NCBI GenBank assembly: GCA_003583745.1
Contig: QXPY01000006.1
Coordinates: forward strand, 124,001-188,000
Source of the DNA: Rhodocyclales bacterium GT-UBC
GTDB lineage: Bacteria > Pseudomonadota > Gammaproteobacteria > Burkholderiales > Rhodocyclaceae
Direction of reading: 5' to 3'
DNA: 64,000 nucleotides
Below, one piece after another: positions 7,839 to 16,541 of the stretch. A program made the position numbers and the translations under genes. The notes beneath the pieces were generated by a model. The model did not search any database, was not told where the DNA came from, and saw only the letters and a program-made list of their open reading frames with translations. Positions within the stretch are counted from its first letter, which is position 1, and each line of letters begins with the position of its first letter.

Positions 7839-10784
7839 TTGGGGGAAGTTACGCAGTCCGAATCTTCGGCAGTCCTTCGGGTCTTGCTGCTCGATGCCAA
7901 TGTGCGCGATGGCCAGCGCTTGCTCGATGCCTTGCGGGGCGGCGGTCATACCGTTTACGCCCGGCAGGCGGGGTGGCGTAACGAGATCGAGGCGGCGTTG
8001 AAGGAGGAGGTGTGGGATATCGCCTTGCTGAGCTGCGCCTTGCCGGATGTGACGCCGGGTGAGGCGATCGATCTGGTTGACGAGTTGTCGCCGACGATAC
8101 CGGTCATCCTGACGGTTGAGCGGGGGCGTGAGCTGTTCCCTGTCGAGTTGCTCGAAAACGGCGCCTGCGACTTCGTATTCAAAAGCAATCCGGCGCGATT
8201 GTTGCCCGTGGTCGAGCGCGAGTGTGCTCGTCTCAGCTTGGCCGACCAAGCGATGGACGGGGGCGCTGCTGCCGGACAGACTTCACCGATCGACGAAGGC
8301 GAGGCCCGTTTTCTCCAGTTGGCGAGCAACACGCCGGAGTGCTACTGGCTGACCGATTACGAAAGTCAGCGCATTACTTACGTCAGCAAGGGCTATGAGC
8401 AGATATGGGGGCGTTATGTCGAGGCCCTCTATGCCGATCAGCGGGATTGGCTGAAACATCTGCATGCCGATGATCAGGCACGCCTGCTCCAGGCTTTCCG
8501 CCGTCATCGTCAGGGCGGGCTCAACGAGAAATTCCGCACGCTGCGTCCGGATGGCGGGGTTCGCTGGTTGCATGCGCGAACCTTCCCGGTCAGGGATGCC
8601 GACGGCAAGGTGGTCAGCATTGGCGGCGTCGCCAGCGATATCAGCAGCCTGGTCGGCGATCAACGCCAATTGCCGTTCTTTGCCCATTTCGACTCGCTGA
8701 CCGCCTTGCCGAACCAGTTGATGTTCTACGACCAGGCGCGACGCATGATCGCCTTGGGGCGGCGCCAGGGACTGTCGCTCGGGGTGATGGTGGTCGATAT
8801 CGATCATTTTCGCGAGGTTAACCAGACCTTTGGCCATACCTCGGGCGATGAACTGTTGCGCCAGGTTGCCGGACGCCTTTCCGGCTCCTTGCGCGAGTCG
8901 GACATACTCGGCCGCCTGGGTGGGGATGTGTTTGCCGTCTTGCTGCCGGATGCGCCGGATAGTCAGCAGGCGGCATCGGTGGCGAGACGGGTGATCGATA
9001 CCCTGATTCTGCCGGTGCGGGTGGAAGGACAGGATGTCTTTGCCACGGCGAGTATCGGGATTTCCTTCTTTCCCGGCGATGGGGAGGACGCGCACGAGCT
9101 GATCTCGCATGCCGAACTGGCCGTGCGCGAAGCCAAGAGCCGTGGCCGGAACAATTACCAGTTCTACACGGCGCACATGCATGACGGCATTCGTGATCGC
9201 ATGTTTCTGGAAACCGATCTGCGCAATGCCGTTTTGCGCGAAGAGTTCGTTCTCTACTACCAACCCAAGGTCAGTTGCGCCAATGGCCGGGTTACCGGGG
9301 CAGAAGCCCTGTTGCGCTGGAATCATCCACGGCGCGGCATCGTGCCGCCGGATCAGTTCATTCCCTTGCTCGAAGAAACCGGTCTGATCATCCCGGTCGG
9401 ACGCTGGGTCCTGCGCGAAGCTTGCCGCCAGTTGCTGGCCTGGCAGCAAGCCGGCCTCGATATGCCGAGCGTTTCGGTCAATCTTTCAGCCCGGCAGTTG
9501 TTGTCCGATACCCTGCAATCGGATATCGAAAACATGCTGGCCGAAGTCGGTTTGAAGCCGGCCTGCCTGGACCTGGAAATCACCGAAAGCATGCTGATGC
9601 AGAATGCCGATTCGGCAATCAACATGCTGTTCGCGCTGAAGGCAACCGGCGTCACCATCTCGCTCGACGATTTCGGGACCGGCTATTCGAGCCTGGCTTA
9701 CTTGAAGCGTTTCCCGCTCGATGCGGTAAAGGTCGATCGTTCCTTCGTCCAGGACATCACCGCCGACTCGGACGATGCTTCGATCACCCGGGCGGTGATC
9801 ACCATGGCCCACCACCTCAAGCTGAAAGTGGTGGCCGAGGGGGTCGAGACGGCGGAGCAGCTGGCGCTGCTCATTTCGCACCAGTGCGACATCATCCAGG
9901 GGTATTTCTTTTCGCGCCCGCTGGCCGCCGACGAAATGACGGCCTTGCTGGCCGCCGACAAACGTTTGCCGGCTGCCTTGCTCCGTTCCGGAACCCGCAA
10001 GCCGATGGCCTTGTTCGTCGGTACGCAGTCGTGCGACGAAGTCATCGCCATGCTCGAGCGCGATGGACATCGGGTGTGTTCAGCCCAGGATGCCGACTGC
10101 GCGCAGCAGTGGTTTGCCGGCAATCTGGTCGATGTGCTGGTCTGCGGCTCGCCCAGCAAACGCTTTGATGCAGCCGGGGTGATTCGCCAGGTAACCCGAC
10201 TCCAGCCGCTCTGCGAGCGGATCCTGTTGCTTGACGATCGGCCGTGGGGGCGCAAGCAGGCGATCGAGTTGTGCAGTGCCGGCATGGTGCATCGTGTGGT
10301 GCATCTGCCGGTGGAGTCGGTGGCCTTGCGGCAGGCGGTCGAAGAGGCGCTCGAACGACGAAGGATTTCCGATGATTACGGTCGTTTGTCGCACGAGGTC
10401 GAGCAGGTCGAACGCAAACTGTTCCTGGTCGAAGAGGAAAGGCGCCACCTGAGCGAGGAAAATCGCTTGCTGCAGGAGCGTAGCCGGCAAGGTTTGCTGA
10501 TTCTGCAGGAAACGCTGGCCGAGTTGCCCTGGCCGGTTCTGGGGGTCGATCAGGAGGGCAATCTCGTCATGGTCAACGATGCGGCATTGGCGGACTTTGC
10601 CGAGCGCAACTTGATGATGGGAGTGAGCCTTGCCGCTCAGCTTCCAGAATTGCCCCCGGTCGGGCAAGTCGTCGAAGCACAGGTCGACGGCAAATCATAT
10701 TACTGTCGCTGGCGTGCCTTGCCGTCGGGGCAATCCCTGGATGGCCACATCCTGTTGCTGGAGAAAAAGAATGCGGGTGACTGA
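7839..10784 (+). CDS. Multi-domain signalling protein: pseudo-receiver, PAS, degenerate GGDEF, EAL, second pseudo-receiver, PAS-like
   Basis: 981 aa from a TTG at 7839 with AGGGGAGG upstream; no ATG precedes the first domain after the HD-GYP stop. Domains by eye: receiver-like 10-135 in which the phospho-acceptor aspartate position is lost ([12 protein letters not shown]); PAS about 155-275; diguanylate cyclase domain about 290-450 with GGDVF in place of GGDEF; EAL about 460-715 with intact [17 protein letters not shown] and [10 protein letters not shown]; second receiver-like domain about 725-845, again without the aspartate (DVLVCGSP); a coiled coil; and a C-terminal PAS-like domain. Probably a c-di-GMP phosphodiesterase whose other modules are regulatory. 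Confidence 0.88.
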   Translation: MGEVTQSESSAVLRVLLLDANVRDGQRLLDALRGGGHTVYARQAGWRNEIEAALKEEVWDIALLSCALPDVTPGEAIDLVDELSPTIPVILTVERGRELFPVELLENGACDFVFKSNPARLLPVVERECARLSLADQAMDGGAAAGQTSPIDEGEARFLQLASNTPECYWLTDYESQRITYVSKGYEQIWGRYVEALYADQRDWLKHLHADDQARLLQAFRRHRQGGLNEKFRTLRPDGGVRWLHARTFPVRDADGKVVSIGGVASDISSLVGDQRQLPFFAHFDSLTALPNQLMFYDQARRMIALGRRQGLSLGVMVVDIDHFREVNQTFGHTSGDELLRQVAGRLSGSLRESDILGRLGGDVFAVLLPDAPDSQQAASVARRVIDTLILPVRVEGQDVFATASIGISFFPGDGEDAHELISHAELAVREAKSRGRNNYQFYTAHMHDGIRDRMFLETDLRNAVLREEFVLYYQPKVSCANGRVTGAEALLRWNHPRRGIVPPDQFIPLLEETGLIIPVGRWVLREACRQLLAWQQAGLDMPSVSVNLSARQLLSDTLQSDIENMLAEVGLKPACLDLEITESMLMQNADSAINMLFALKATGVTISLDDFGTGYSSLAYLKRFPLDAVKVDRSFVQDITADSDDASITRAVITMAHHLKLKVVAEGVETAEQLALLISHQCDIIQGYFFSRPLAADEMTALLAADKRLPAALLRSGTRKPMALFVGTQSCDEVIAMLERDGHRVCSAQDADCAQQWFAGNLVDVLVCGSPSKRFDAAGVIRQVTRLQPLCERILLLDDRPWGRKQAIELCSAGMVHRVVHLPVESVALRQAVEEALERRRISDDYGRLSHEVEQVERKLFLVEEERRHLSEENRLLQERSRQGLLILQETLAELPWPVLGVDQEGNLVMVNDAALADFAERNLMMGVSLAAQLPELPPVGQVVEAQVDGKSYYCRWRALPSGQSLDGHILLLEKKNAGD

Positions 10785-11091
10785 AATCCTGAAACTCGAT
10801 CAGCTGGAGCCGGGCATGCAACTGGCTGAACCGGTCCTGGACGAGAGCGGGCGGGTTCTGGTGCCGGCAGGCGCCGAAGTCAACGAAAGCTTGGTGCATG
10901 GTCTGCAGCGTAGGGAGATCGTGCAGGTTTCGGTTTCTTACGAGCAGGCGGAAGATCCGGCCCAGCGCGAAGCGCGATTGGCGCAAATCAATGCCCAGTT
11001 GGCGCATCTCTTCAGGAAGGCAGGCGACGACGATGCGACGCGGCAGTTGCAACGGGCCGTGATGGCATTTCGTTCAGGGGATGCGCCATGA
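10771..11091 (+). CDS. Small protein with DUF3391-like motif, between EAL and HDOD genes
   Basis: 106 aa. Starts at the ATG at 10771, overlapping the preceding gene by 14 nt, with GGAGAAAAAGA before it. Residues 5-55 ([45 protein letters not shown]) resemble the small beta-rich module that precedes many HD-GYP and HDOD proteins. The second half is charged and helical. No enzymatic motif and no membrane segment. It ends by overlapping the HDOD gene (ATGA), so it is probably an accessory or adaptor for the neighbouring signalling proteins. Function not known. Confidence 0.75.
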   Translation: MRVTEILKLDQLEPGMQLAEPVLDESGRVLVPAGAEVNESLVHGLQRREIVQVSVSYEQAEDPAQREARLAQINAQLAHLFRKAGDDDATRQLQRAVMAFRSGDAP

Positions 11092-11930
11092 GCCCGCTCG
11101 ATCGCGAACAGGTCGTGTCGCATCTCAAGCAACTGCCATCTCTGCCTTCGGTGGTAAGCGAGTTGCTGGCCTCCTTTGGCAACGATGACATCGATGTCGG
11201 CCGGATCGCCCAGCAGATTGCCCATGACCAGGGCTTGACGGCGCGTGTGCTGAGAGTGGCCAATTCCTCATTTTATGGTTTGCAGAGCCGGGTCGGAACC
11301 ATCAACGAAGCGGTGGTCGTTCTCGGATTCCGTGCCGTTCGCAGCATGGTGCTGGCCGTCGGCATGAGCGGCGCATTGCGTCTCGATCAATGTCAGGGAT
11401 TTGATGGACAGGCTTATCTGCGACACTGCGTGGCGGTTGGCCTGGCGGCGCGCGCGATTGCCCCGTTTGCCGGGCACAATCCCGAACTCGCCTTTACGGC
11501 GGGCATCCTGCACGATATCGGCGAGTTGGTGCTGGCTTCCAGTTTTCCCGAACAATATGCTGCGGTGCTGGCTTACCGCGCCCAGCATGATTGTTTCATG
11601 GTCGTTGCCGAACGTGACATTCTCGGGCTCGATCATGCCGAAGTGGGCGGGCTGCTGGCCGATACCTGGCATTTCCCTTCCTCTTTGCGCGATGCGGTGG
11701 CGCTGCATCACCAGCCGGCCAGCGCGCCAGCCGGATCGTTGGCCGACCTGATCCATGTTGCCGACGGGATTGCCCATGCCCTGGGGATGGCGTTGGCACA
11801 GGACGAGATGGTGATGCCGGTCGAGCGGACGGCCTGGCTGCGCCTGGGGCTGGATAGCGAAAAGCTCGGTCGGATCTTGCCGCAGGTCGAGTCCGACATG
11901 GATGCGACCTATCAGGCCATCAAGGGCTGA
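11088..11930 (+). CDS. HDOD domain protein
   Basis: 280 aa, cytosolic. HDOD proteins are catalytically inert relatives of HD phosphohydrolases that often act in signal transduction. Typical segments are LPSLPSVVSELLASFGN, DDIDVGRIAQQIAHDQGLTA, RVLRVANSSFYGL, EAVVVLGFRAVRSMVLAV and FTAGILHDIGELVLAS. The last contains one HD pair, but the full HD metal set is not seen. Last gene of the signalling block and overlaps the preceding small gene by 4 nt. Its final 11 nt overlap the 3' end of the oppositely oriented histidine kinase gene. Confidence 0.9.
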   Translation: MSPLDREQVVSHLKQLPSLPSVVSELLASFGNDDIDVGRIAQQIAHDQGLTARVLRVANSSFYGLQSRVGTINEAVVVLGFRAVRSMVLAVGMSGALRLDQCQGFDGQAYLRHCVAVGLAARAIAPFAGHNPELAFTAGILHDIGELVLASSFPEQYAAVLAYRAQHDCFMVVAERDILGLDHAEVGGLLADTWHFPSSLRDAVALHHQPASAPAGSLADLIHVADGIAHALGMALAQDEMVMPVERTAWLRLGLDSEKLGRILPQVESDMDATYQAIKG

Positions 11931-13224
11931 ATGGCAGATTGATGCGGGCCAGCAGGCCGCCGCCCGGATTGCTCAGCAGTTCAAGGCTGCCGCCGTGCAG
12001 ACGGCAGATGCGTTCAACGATGGCCAATCCGAGCCCGGTCCCGCCGGCATTGGTGCGCGCGTTTTCCAGCCGAGTGAATGGACGTTTCAGGCGTTCCGTC
12101 TCGCCGGAGGGAATGCCTGGGCCGCGGTCGGCCACTTCGATGCAGATTTTTCCGTGCGTCGCGTAAGCCCGCAGACTGACTTCGCCGCCGCCGTATTTCC
12201 AGGCGTTGTCGATCAGATTGGTTAGTGCACGGCTCAAAGCCTTCGGTCGCAACGGCAGCTTCGGCAAAGTCGGAATATCGACCTGCAGCGGGCGTCCGAT
12301 GCAGGTTTGCCGTTCGGCGACAAGGGCGATAACCGAGGCGGTTTCGGAGAGTACCGGCGCTTCGCCAGTCTCGGTACGGGCATAGTCCATGAATTGCGAA
12401 ATGACCGCTTCCATCTGCTCGATATCGGCGACGACAGCCTGACGGGCGCTTTCCTCGCTGACACTGAGTTCGGCTTCCAGCCGCAGACGGGTAAGCGGGG
12501 TGCGCAGATCATGGGAAATGCCGGCCAGGACTTCGGAGCGGTCCTTTTCATGGCGTTCGAGATCGGTCGCCATGGTGTTGAAGGCCTTGGCCAGGCGCTT
12601 GATTTCTTCAGCGCCATCCTCGGGGAGAGGAGATGGTGTCTGCCCCCGACCGACGGCCTCGACGCCGCGTGCCATGGCTTTCAGCGGCCGGCTGATGCGC
12701 GAGGCGATCAGCCAGGCGACGGCCAGTGCCAAGGTGACGGCGAGTGCCATCCAGCTCAGCCAGTGGGCGGCAAAATTGCGGATGGCCCGTTCGCGCGGCA
12801 GGACCAGCCAGTATTCCTCTTCGTCGTGTTCGTCGAGCCGAAAACTGACCCAGAAACCCGGTACGCCGTCCACGGCGGCGGCGATCCGCGTATGGCTGCC
12901 GAGACGGCTGCCCAATTCATCCTGCAGCAGCTTGAGAAAGTGCGTGTCCGGCATCGCCTCGATCTGGTCCTCCGGCTCGGCGGGCAAGAGTCGAATCCCC
13001 TCGCGGGTCGAGAATTCGTTGAACAGGGCCAGGCGTTTTTCCGGCGCGGCCGCGAATAGCGATGCCCGGATAAGGTTCACCGCGGAGGCGGCGAGCTGTG
13101 CGGTTTCCCGGGCACGCGGCTCGGCATCCATGTAGCGGAACAAGCTGAGCCAGGCGGCCGTGGTCAGCAGGACAAGCAGTGCCAGCAGCAGGAAGGTCCG
13201 GGCCAGCAGGGAGCGGGGCATCAT
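11920..13224 (-). CDS. EnvZ-like sensor histidine kinase
   Basis: 434 aa. Transmembrane segment 1 at about residues 8-28, a periplasmic sensor of about 130 residues, segment 2 near residues 155-175, a HAMP linker (ISRPLKAMARGVEAVGRGQ), the H-box GISHDLRTPLTRLRLEAEL with the phospho-histidine, and an ATPase domain with NLIDNAWKYGG, DRGPGIP and GGTGLGLAIVERI. The order and the DLRTPLTRLRLA-type H-box match EnvZ and relatives. It overlaps the regulator gene upstream by 4 nt (ATGA), so the two form one operon. The stimulus cannot be read from sequence. Confidence 0.92.
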   Translation of the reverse strand: MMPRSLLARTFLLLALLVLLTTAAWLSLFRYMDAEPRARETAQLAASAVNLIRASLFAAAPEKRLALFNEFSTREGIRLLPAEPEDQIEAMPDTHFLKLLQDELGSRLGSHTRIAAAVDGVPGFWVSFRLDEHDEEEYWLVLPRERAIRNFAAHWLSWMALAVTLALAVAWLIASRISRPLKAMARGVEAVGRGQTPSPLPEDGAEEIKRLAKAFNTMATDLERHEKDRSEVLAGISHDLRTPLTRLRLEAELSVSEESARQAVVADIEQMEAVISQFMDYARTETGEAPVLSETASVIALVAERQTCIGRPLQVDIPTLPKLPLRPKALSRALTNLIDNAWKYGGGEVSLRAYATHGKICIEVADRGPGIPSGETERLKRPFTRLENARTNAGGTGLGLAIVERICRLHGGSLELLSNPGGGLLARINLPFSP

Positions 13225-13949
13225 GCCTCGCGGGTGGTGCCGTCCGGAACGAAGACGTAGCCGAAGCCCCAGACCGTCTGCAGGTAACGGGGCTGGGCCG
13301 GGTCGGCTTCGATGAGCTTGCGCAATCTGGAGACCTGGACATCGATGGCGCGATCAAACGGACCTTGTTCGCGCCCCCGGGCCAGGGTCATCAGTTTGTC
13401 GCGGGACAGCGGCTGACGCGGGTGCTGAAGCAAAACCTTGAGAACGGCGAATTCACCCGTCGTCAAAGGCAGCAATTCATCACCTCTTTTAAGGGTGCGC
13501 GCCGCCAGGTCGACCTCGATGTTGCCGAAGTGAACGGTCTCGGCTTCATCACCCGGCGCCCCCGGGGGACGGTTCCCCTGGCGGCGCAGCACGGCGTGGA
13601 TGCGGGCCAGCAGCTCGCGTGGGTTGAAGGGTTTCGGCAAGTAATCGTCTGCGCCCATTTCCAGGCCGACGATACGGTCGACTTCATCTCCCTTGGCAGT
13701 AAGCATGACGATCGGGGTCTGGTCGCCGGTGCCGCGCAGACGGCGGCAGATGGTGAGGCCGTCTTCGCCAGGCATCATCAGGTCGAGCACGATCAGATGG
13801 AAATGTTCGCGGCTACGCAGCTTGTCCATCTGCTGGCCATCGGCCACGGCCTTGACGTCAAAACCCTGCTCGCCGAGATATCGGGTAAGAAGGTCGCGCA
13901 GACGGGCATCGTCGTCGACCACCAGAATGTGGAAGTTTTGTTCGTTCAT
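13221..13949 (-). CDS. ompR: OmpR-family response regulator
   Basis: 242 aa from the ATG at 13949 (MNEQNFHILVVDDDARLRDLL); upstream in-frame codons are not needed. Receiver domain about 1-120 with the acidic pocket VVDDD, the phospho-acceptor in LIVLDLMMPGEDG and KPFNPRELLAR; winged-helix DNA-binding domain about 140-235 with LTTGEFAVLKVLL, LSRDKLM, RAIDVQVSRLRKLIE and QTVWGFGYVFVPD. Closest in pattern to OmpR. Partner is the kinase gene directly downstream. The 160 bp to the divergent DUF3106 gene should hold the promoter. Confidence 0.88.
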   Translation of the reverse strand: MNEQNFHILVVDDDARLRDLLTRYLGEQGFDVKAVADGQQMDKLRSREHFHLIVLDLMMPGEDGLTICRRLRGTGDQTPIVMLTAKGDEVDRIVGLEMGADDYLPKPFNPRELLARIHAVLRRQGNRPPGAPGDEAETVHFGNIEVDLAARTLKRGDELLPLTTGEFAVLKVLLQHPRQPLSRDKLMTLARGREQGPFDRAIDVQVSRLRKLIEADPAQPRYLQTVWGFGYVFVPDGTTREA

Positions 13950-14109
13950 GTGGGCAAGGATAATTGCGGACGGTAAATGCGTCGCGCTGAATGGTAACAA
14001 GGTTTGTCGGCGACCTCTTGTGTAACATTCTTTTACATATCGAGCGGCGATCGCTGCGCTTGCCGATAGACAATGATCACAACGTGTTTTTCATGTCGTC
14101 ACTCATTTC

Positions 14110-14403
14110 ATGATTCGCCGCCTTTTCTGCCATCTATGCTTGTTGCTCGGCCTTTTCGGGGCGCTGGGCAGCGCTTGGGCGCAGGGGCGCTGGCACGACT
14201 TGCCGCCCGATGAGCGCCGCCAGTTGCGGCAGCAGATGCGCGAGCATTGGCAGCAAATGCCGCCGGAAGACAAACAACGTTTCCGTCAGGAGCGTCAGGA
14301 ACGACGGGAGGCATTCCAGCAGATGGCACCCGAAGATCGTAGTCGCTTGCGCGACGAATTGCGTGGTCGGCGCTTTGAAGATGGAGCCGAAGGCCGCCGT
14401 TGA
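14110..14403 (+). CDS. Small secreted DUF3106-type protein
   Basis: 97 aa with a clear signal peptide (RRLFCHLCLLLGLFGALGSAWAQ, cleavage near residue 25). The mature part is a run of acid/base-rich repeats of the form LPPDERRQLRQQMREHWQQM, MPPEDKQRFRQERQERR and MAPEDRSRLRDELRGRR, the pattern of DUF3106 periplasmic proteins. Highly helical and charged; no cysteine pair or enzymatic motif. Divergent from ompR, so it could share that control region. Function unknown. Confidence 0.8.
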   Translation: MIRRLFCHLCLLLGLFGALGSAWAQGRWHDLPPDERRQLRQQMREHWQQMPPEDKQRFRQERQERREAFQQMAPEDRSRLRDELRGRRFEDGAEGRR

Positions 14404-14509
14404 TCGAGGCAGGGCTTTTGTCTTGGGCGTGAAGGGCTTTCTGTTATCGGCGAACGGCCTTCGCATCCCCTCGTTGCATGTTGAGCGCGTTGTCTGGGGT
14501 TGCCTCCGG

Positions 14510-14515
14510 TAAAAT
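14510..14515 (+). promoter_or_regulatory. TAAAAT box 8 nt before tsaB start (candidate -10, leaderless mRNA)
   Basis: TAAAAT at 14510-14515, then 8 nt, then the tsaB ATG at 14524. No Shine-Dalgarno sequence is present in between. A transcript started from this box would have almost no 5' leader. The -35 region is not convincing. Confidence 0.35.
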
Positions 14516-14523
14516 GCGCGCTT

Positions 14524-15210
14524 ATGCGTATTCTTGCCCTCGAAACCTCTACTGAACTCGGTTCCTGCGCCCTGTGGCACAACGGAGTAATGACCGAACG
14601 ATTTTGTCCGGCAGGCCAGACGCACGCCGAGACCTTGTTACCCCTGGTGCGCGAATTGTTGCAGGAGGCCGCGCTGCGGGTTGCCGATCTCGATGCCATT
14701 GCATTCGGTGTCGGTCCCGGTGCGTTCACCGGCCTGCGCGTGGCCTGCGGTGCGGCACAGGGACTGGCGATGGCAGGCAATACCCCGCTGATTCCGGTGA
14801 CGAGTCTGGAAACGCTTGCCCTCCAATGTGGTGGCGAGCAGGTCGTTGCTCTGCTCGATGCCCGCATGGGCGAGGTTTATGGCGCGAGCTATCGGCGTAC
14901 GGAGGCAGGTTATTGCCTGGTCGGTGAAATACGTCTGGCGGCACCGGCCGATATTGCCTTGCCGACGGAAGCGGGATGGCAGGCTTGCGGCAATGCTGCA
15001 CGGGCCTATCCGCAGCTCGACGAGCGTTTGCGGGCGGCAGCCATCTCGTCAGAGTACTGCCTGCCTGGCGCGGCGGCTGTGCTGCGTGTCGCCCTGCCGC
15101 GCGCCGAACGCGGCGAAGGCATCGATGCTGCCTTGGCTGCGCCGCTTTATGTGCGCGACAAGGTGGCCAAGACCGTGGCCGAGCGTTTGAGCGAGGGTGG
15201 CCGGGCGTGA
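14524..15210 (+). CDS. tsaB: tRNA threonylcarbamoyladenosine biosynthesis protein TsaB
   Basis: 228 aa from the ATG at 14524 (MRILALETSTELGSCALW). TsaB is the non-catalytic partner that dimerises with TsaD to make t6A37 in ANN-decoding tRNAs. Visible marks: the ASKHA-fold N-terminus LALETSTE, AETLLPLVRELL, AFGVGPGAFTGLRVACGAAQGLA and VVALLDARMGEVYGASYR. Length is standard. Overlaps rimI by 4 nt (GTGA), the common tsaB-rimI arrangement. A TAAAAT box lies just before the start. Confidence 0.95.
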   Translation: MRILALETSTELGSCALWHNGVMTERFCPAGQTHAETLLPLVRELLQEAALRVADLDAIAFGVGPGAFTGLRVACGAAQGLAMAGNTPLIPVTSLETLALQCGGEQVVALLDARMGEVYGASYRRTEAGYCLVGEIRLAAPADIALPTEAGWQACGNAARAYPQLDERLRAAAISSEYCLPGAAAVLRVALPRAERGEGIDAALAAPLYVRDKVAKTVAERLSEGGRA

Positions 15211-15668
15211 GTGGTTTGCAGATATCCGCCGAATACTTTCCGATGAACGAGCGCGACCTCGATGGCGTGGCGGCCTTGGAAGCGACCTTGCAGCACTTTC
15301 CTTGGTCGCGCGGTAACTTCGCCGATTCGCTGGAGGCGGGATATAGCGTCTGGGTTTGCCGCCTGGGCGGTGAGCTGATCGGTTTTTCGGTAGTCATGCT
15401 GGTGCTCGATGAGGCTCATCTGCTCAATATCGGTGTTGCCAAGCGTTATCAGGGCCAAGGCTACGGCGCACGCCTGTTGCGGCATGCCATGGCATGTGCC
15501 CGACAGGGGGGAGCAGGCAAGCTGTTTCTCGAAGTCAGGCCGTCGAATGCGCGGGCGGTGGAGTTGTACCGGCATTTTGGTTTCCAGCAGATCGGTCTTC
15601 GCAAAGCGTATTACCCGGCCGAGACGGGGCGGGAGGATGCATTGGTCTTCGACAAGGAGCTGGCATGA
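15207..15668 (+). CDS. rimI: Ribosomal-protein-alanine N-acetyltransferase RimI
   Basis: 153 aa from a GTG at 15207 overlapping the tsaB stop; an alternative ATG at 15243 would remove 12 residues. GNAT fold with the acetyl-CoA loop in AKRYQGQGYGARLLRHAMA, then LFLEVRPSNARAVELYRHFGF and RKAYYPAETGREDALVF, the RimI signature. Acetylates the N-terminal alanine of ribosomal protein bS18 in E. coli. Overlaps udg by 4 nt (ATGA). Part of the tsaB-rimI-udg run. Confidence 0.93.
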   Translation: MSGLQISAEYFPMNERDLDGVAALEATLQHFPWSRGNFADSLEAGYSVWVCRLGGELIGFSVVMLVLDEAHLLNIGVAKRYQGQGYGARLLRHAMACARQGGAGKLFLEVRPSNARAVELYRHFGFQQIGLRKAYYPAETGREDALVFDKELA

Positions 15669-16495
15669 GTCTGACGCGCGAACAAATGCTCAGGGAAATG
15701 GGGATTTCGCCAATCTGGACATTGCGGGCGCCGCAACAGGATGCCGGCATGGTCGAAGAGGCAACGGTGCCCGAGGCGCCGGCTGAGCCGCGCTCGGAGC
15801 CGCTGGCCGTCGTGGCGGCTCCGCTCGAAGCGCCGGCCACTCAGGCGGAGCGCGATCCGGTTCCGGTCGTTGCCGTTCCGGTGACGAGCCAGGGTGGCGC
15901 GGCCATCACTGCAGTAGCGGGACTCGATTGGCCGGCCTTGTCGAATGCGGTTGCGGCATGTCGGGCGTGTTCCTTGTGTCAGCAACGCAAGCAGGCCGTA
16001 TTCGGGGTGGGTGATTTGAATCCGGATTGGCTGTTCATCGGCGAAGGCCCGGGGGCAGACGAGGATGTGCAGGGCGAGCCATTTGTCGGCCAGGCCGGCA
16101 AGCTGCTCGACAACATGCTGCAGGCGCTCGATTTGCGGCGTGGTGAGAAAGTCTACATCGCCAATGCGGTGAAATGCCGGCCACCCGGCAATCGCACTCC
16201 CGAGGCTGCCGAGATGGCCGCATGCCGCCCTTATCTGGAAAGACAGATTGCTTTGCTCAAGCCGAAGATCATCGTGCTACTTGGCAAGGCAGCCGTCCAT
16301 GCCGTACTGCATGATGACAAGTCCTTGGCTTCGATGCGCGGCAAGCGCTTCGACTATGCCGGTATTCCTGCGGTAGTGACCTACCATCCGGCCTACCTGC
16401 TGCGCAATTTGCCGGAAAAAGCCAAAGCCTGGGAAGACTTGCTGTTCGCCCGGAGAATGCTGCGCGCACAAGAGCCGGCGGAACTTCCATTCTGA
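15665..16495 (+). CDS. Type-4 (iron-sulfur) uracil-DNA glycosylase
   Basis: 276 aa. Removes uracil from DNA in base-excision repair. The N-terminus ([18 protein letters not shown]) is followed by an Ala/Pro-rich linker to about residue 85, then the catalytic domain. The 4Fe-4S cluster cysteines begin with CRACSLC; the active-site motif is [31 protein letters not shown] and TYHPAYLLR follow. The family 4 pattern is unambiguous. Start at 15665 overlaps the rimI stop (ATGA). A hairpin terminator follows the stop by a few bases. Confidence 0.92.
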   Translation: MSLTREQMLREMGISPIWTLRAPQQDAGMVEEATVPEAPAEPRSEPLAVVAAPLEAPATQAERDPVPVVAVPVTSQGGAAITAVAGLDWPALSNAVAACRACSLCQQRKQAVFGVGDLNPDWLFIGEGPGADEDVQGEPFVGQAGKLLDNMLQALDLRRGEKVYIANAVKCRPPGNRTPEAAEMAACRPYLERQIALLKPKIIVLLGKAAVHAVLHDDKSLASMRGKRFDYAGIPAVVTYHPAYLLRNLPEKAKAWEDLLFARRMLRAQEPAELPF

Positions 16496-16499
16496 GTTG

Positions 16500-16527
16500 A
16501 AAGCCCGGCGTCAGCCGGGTTTGTTGT
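16500..16527 (+). terminator. Intrinsic terminator after the udg gene
   Basis: Stem AAGCCCGGC (16501-16509) and GCCGGGTTT (16514-16522) with loop GTCA, followed by a T-rich stretch interrupted by G. Sits between convergent udg and lplT. Confidence 0.65.
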
Positions 16528-16541
16528 TGGGAGGGGCCGAC

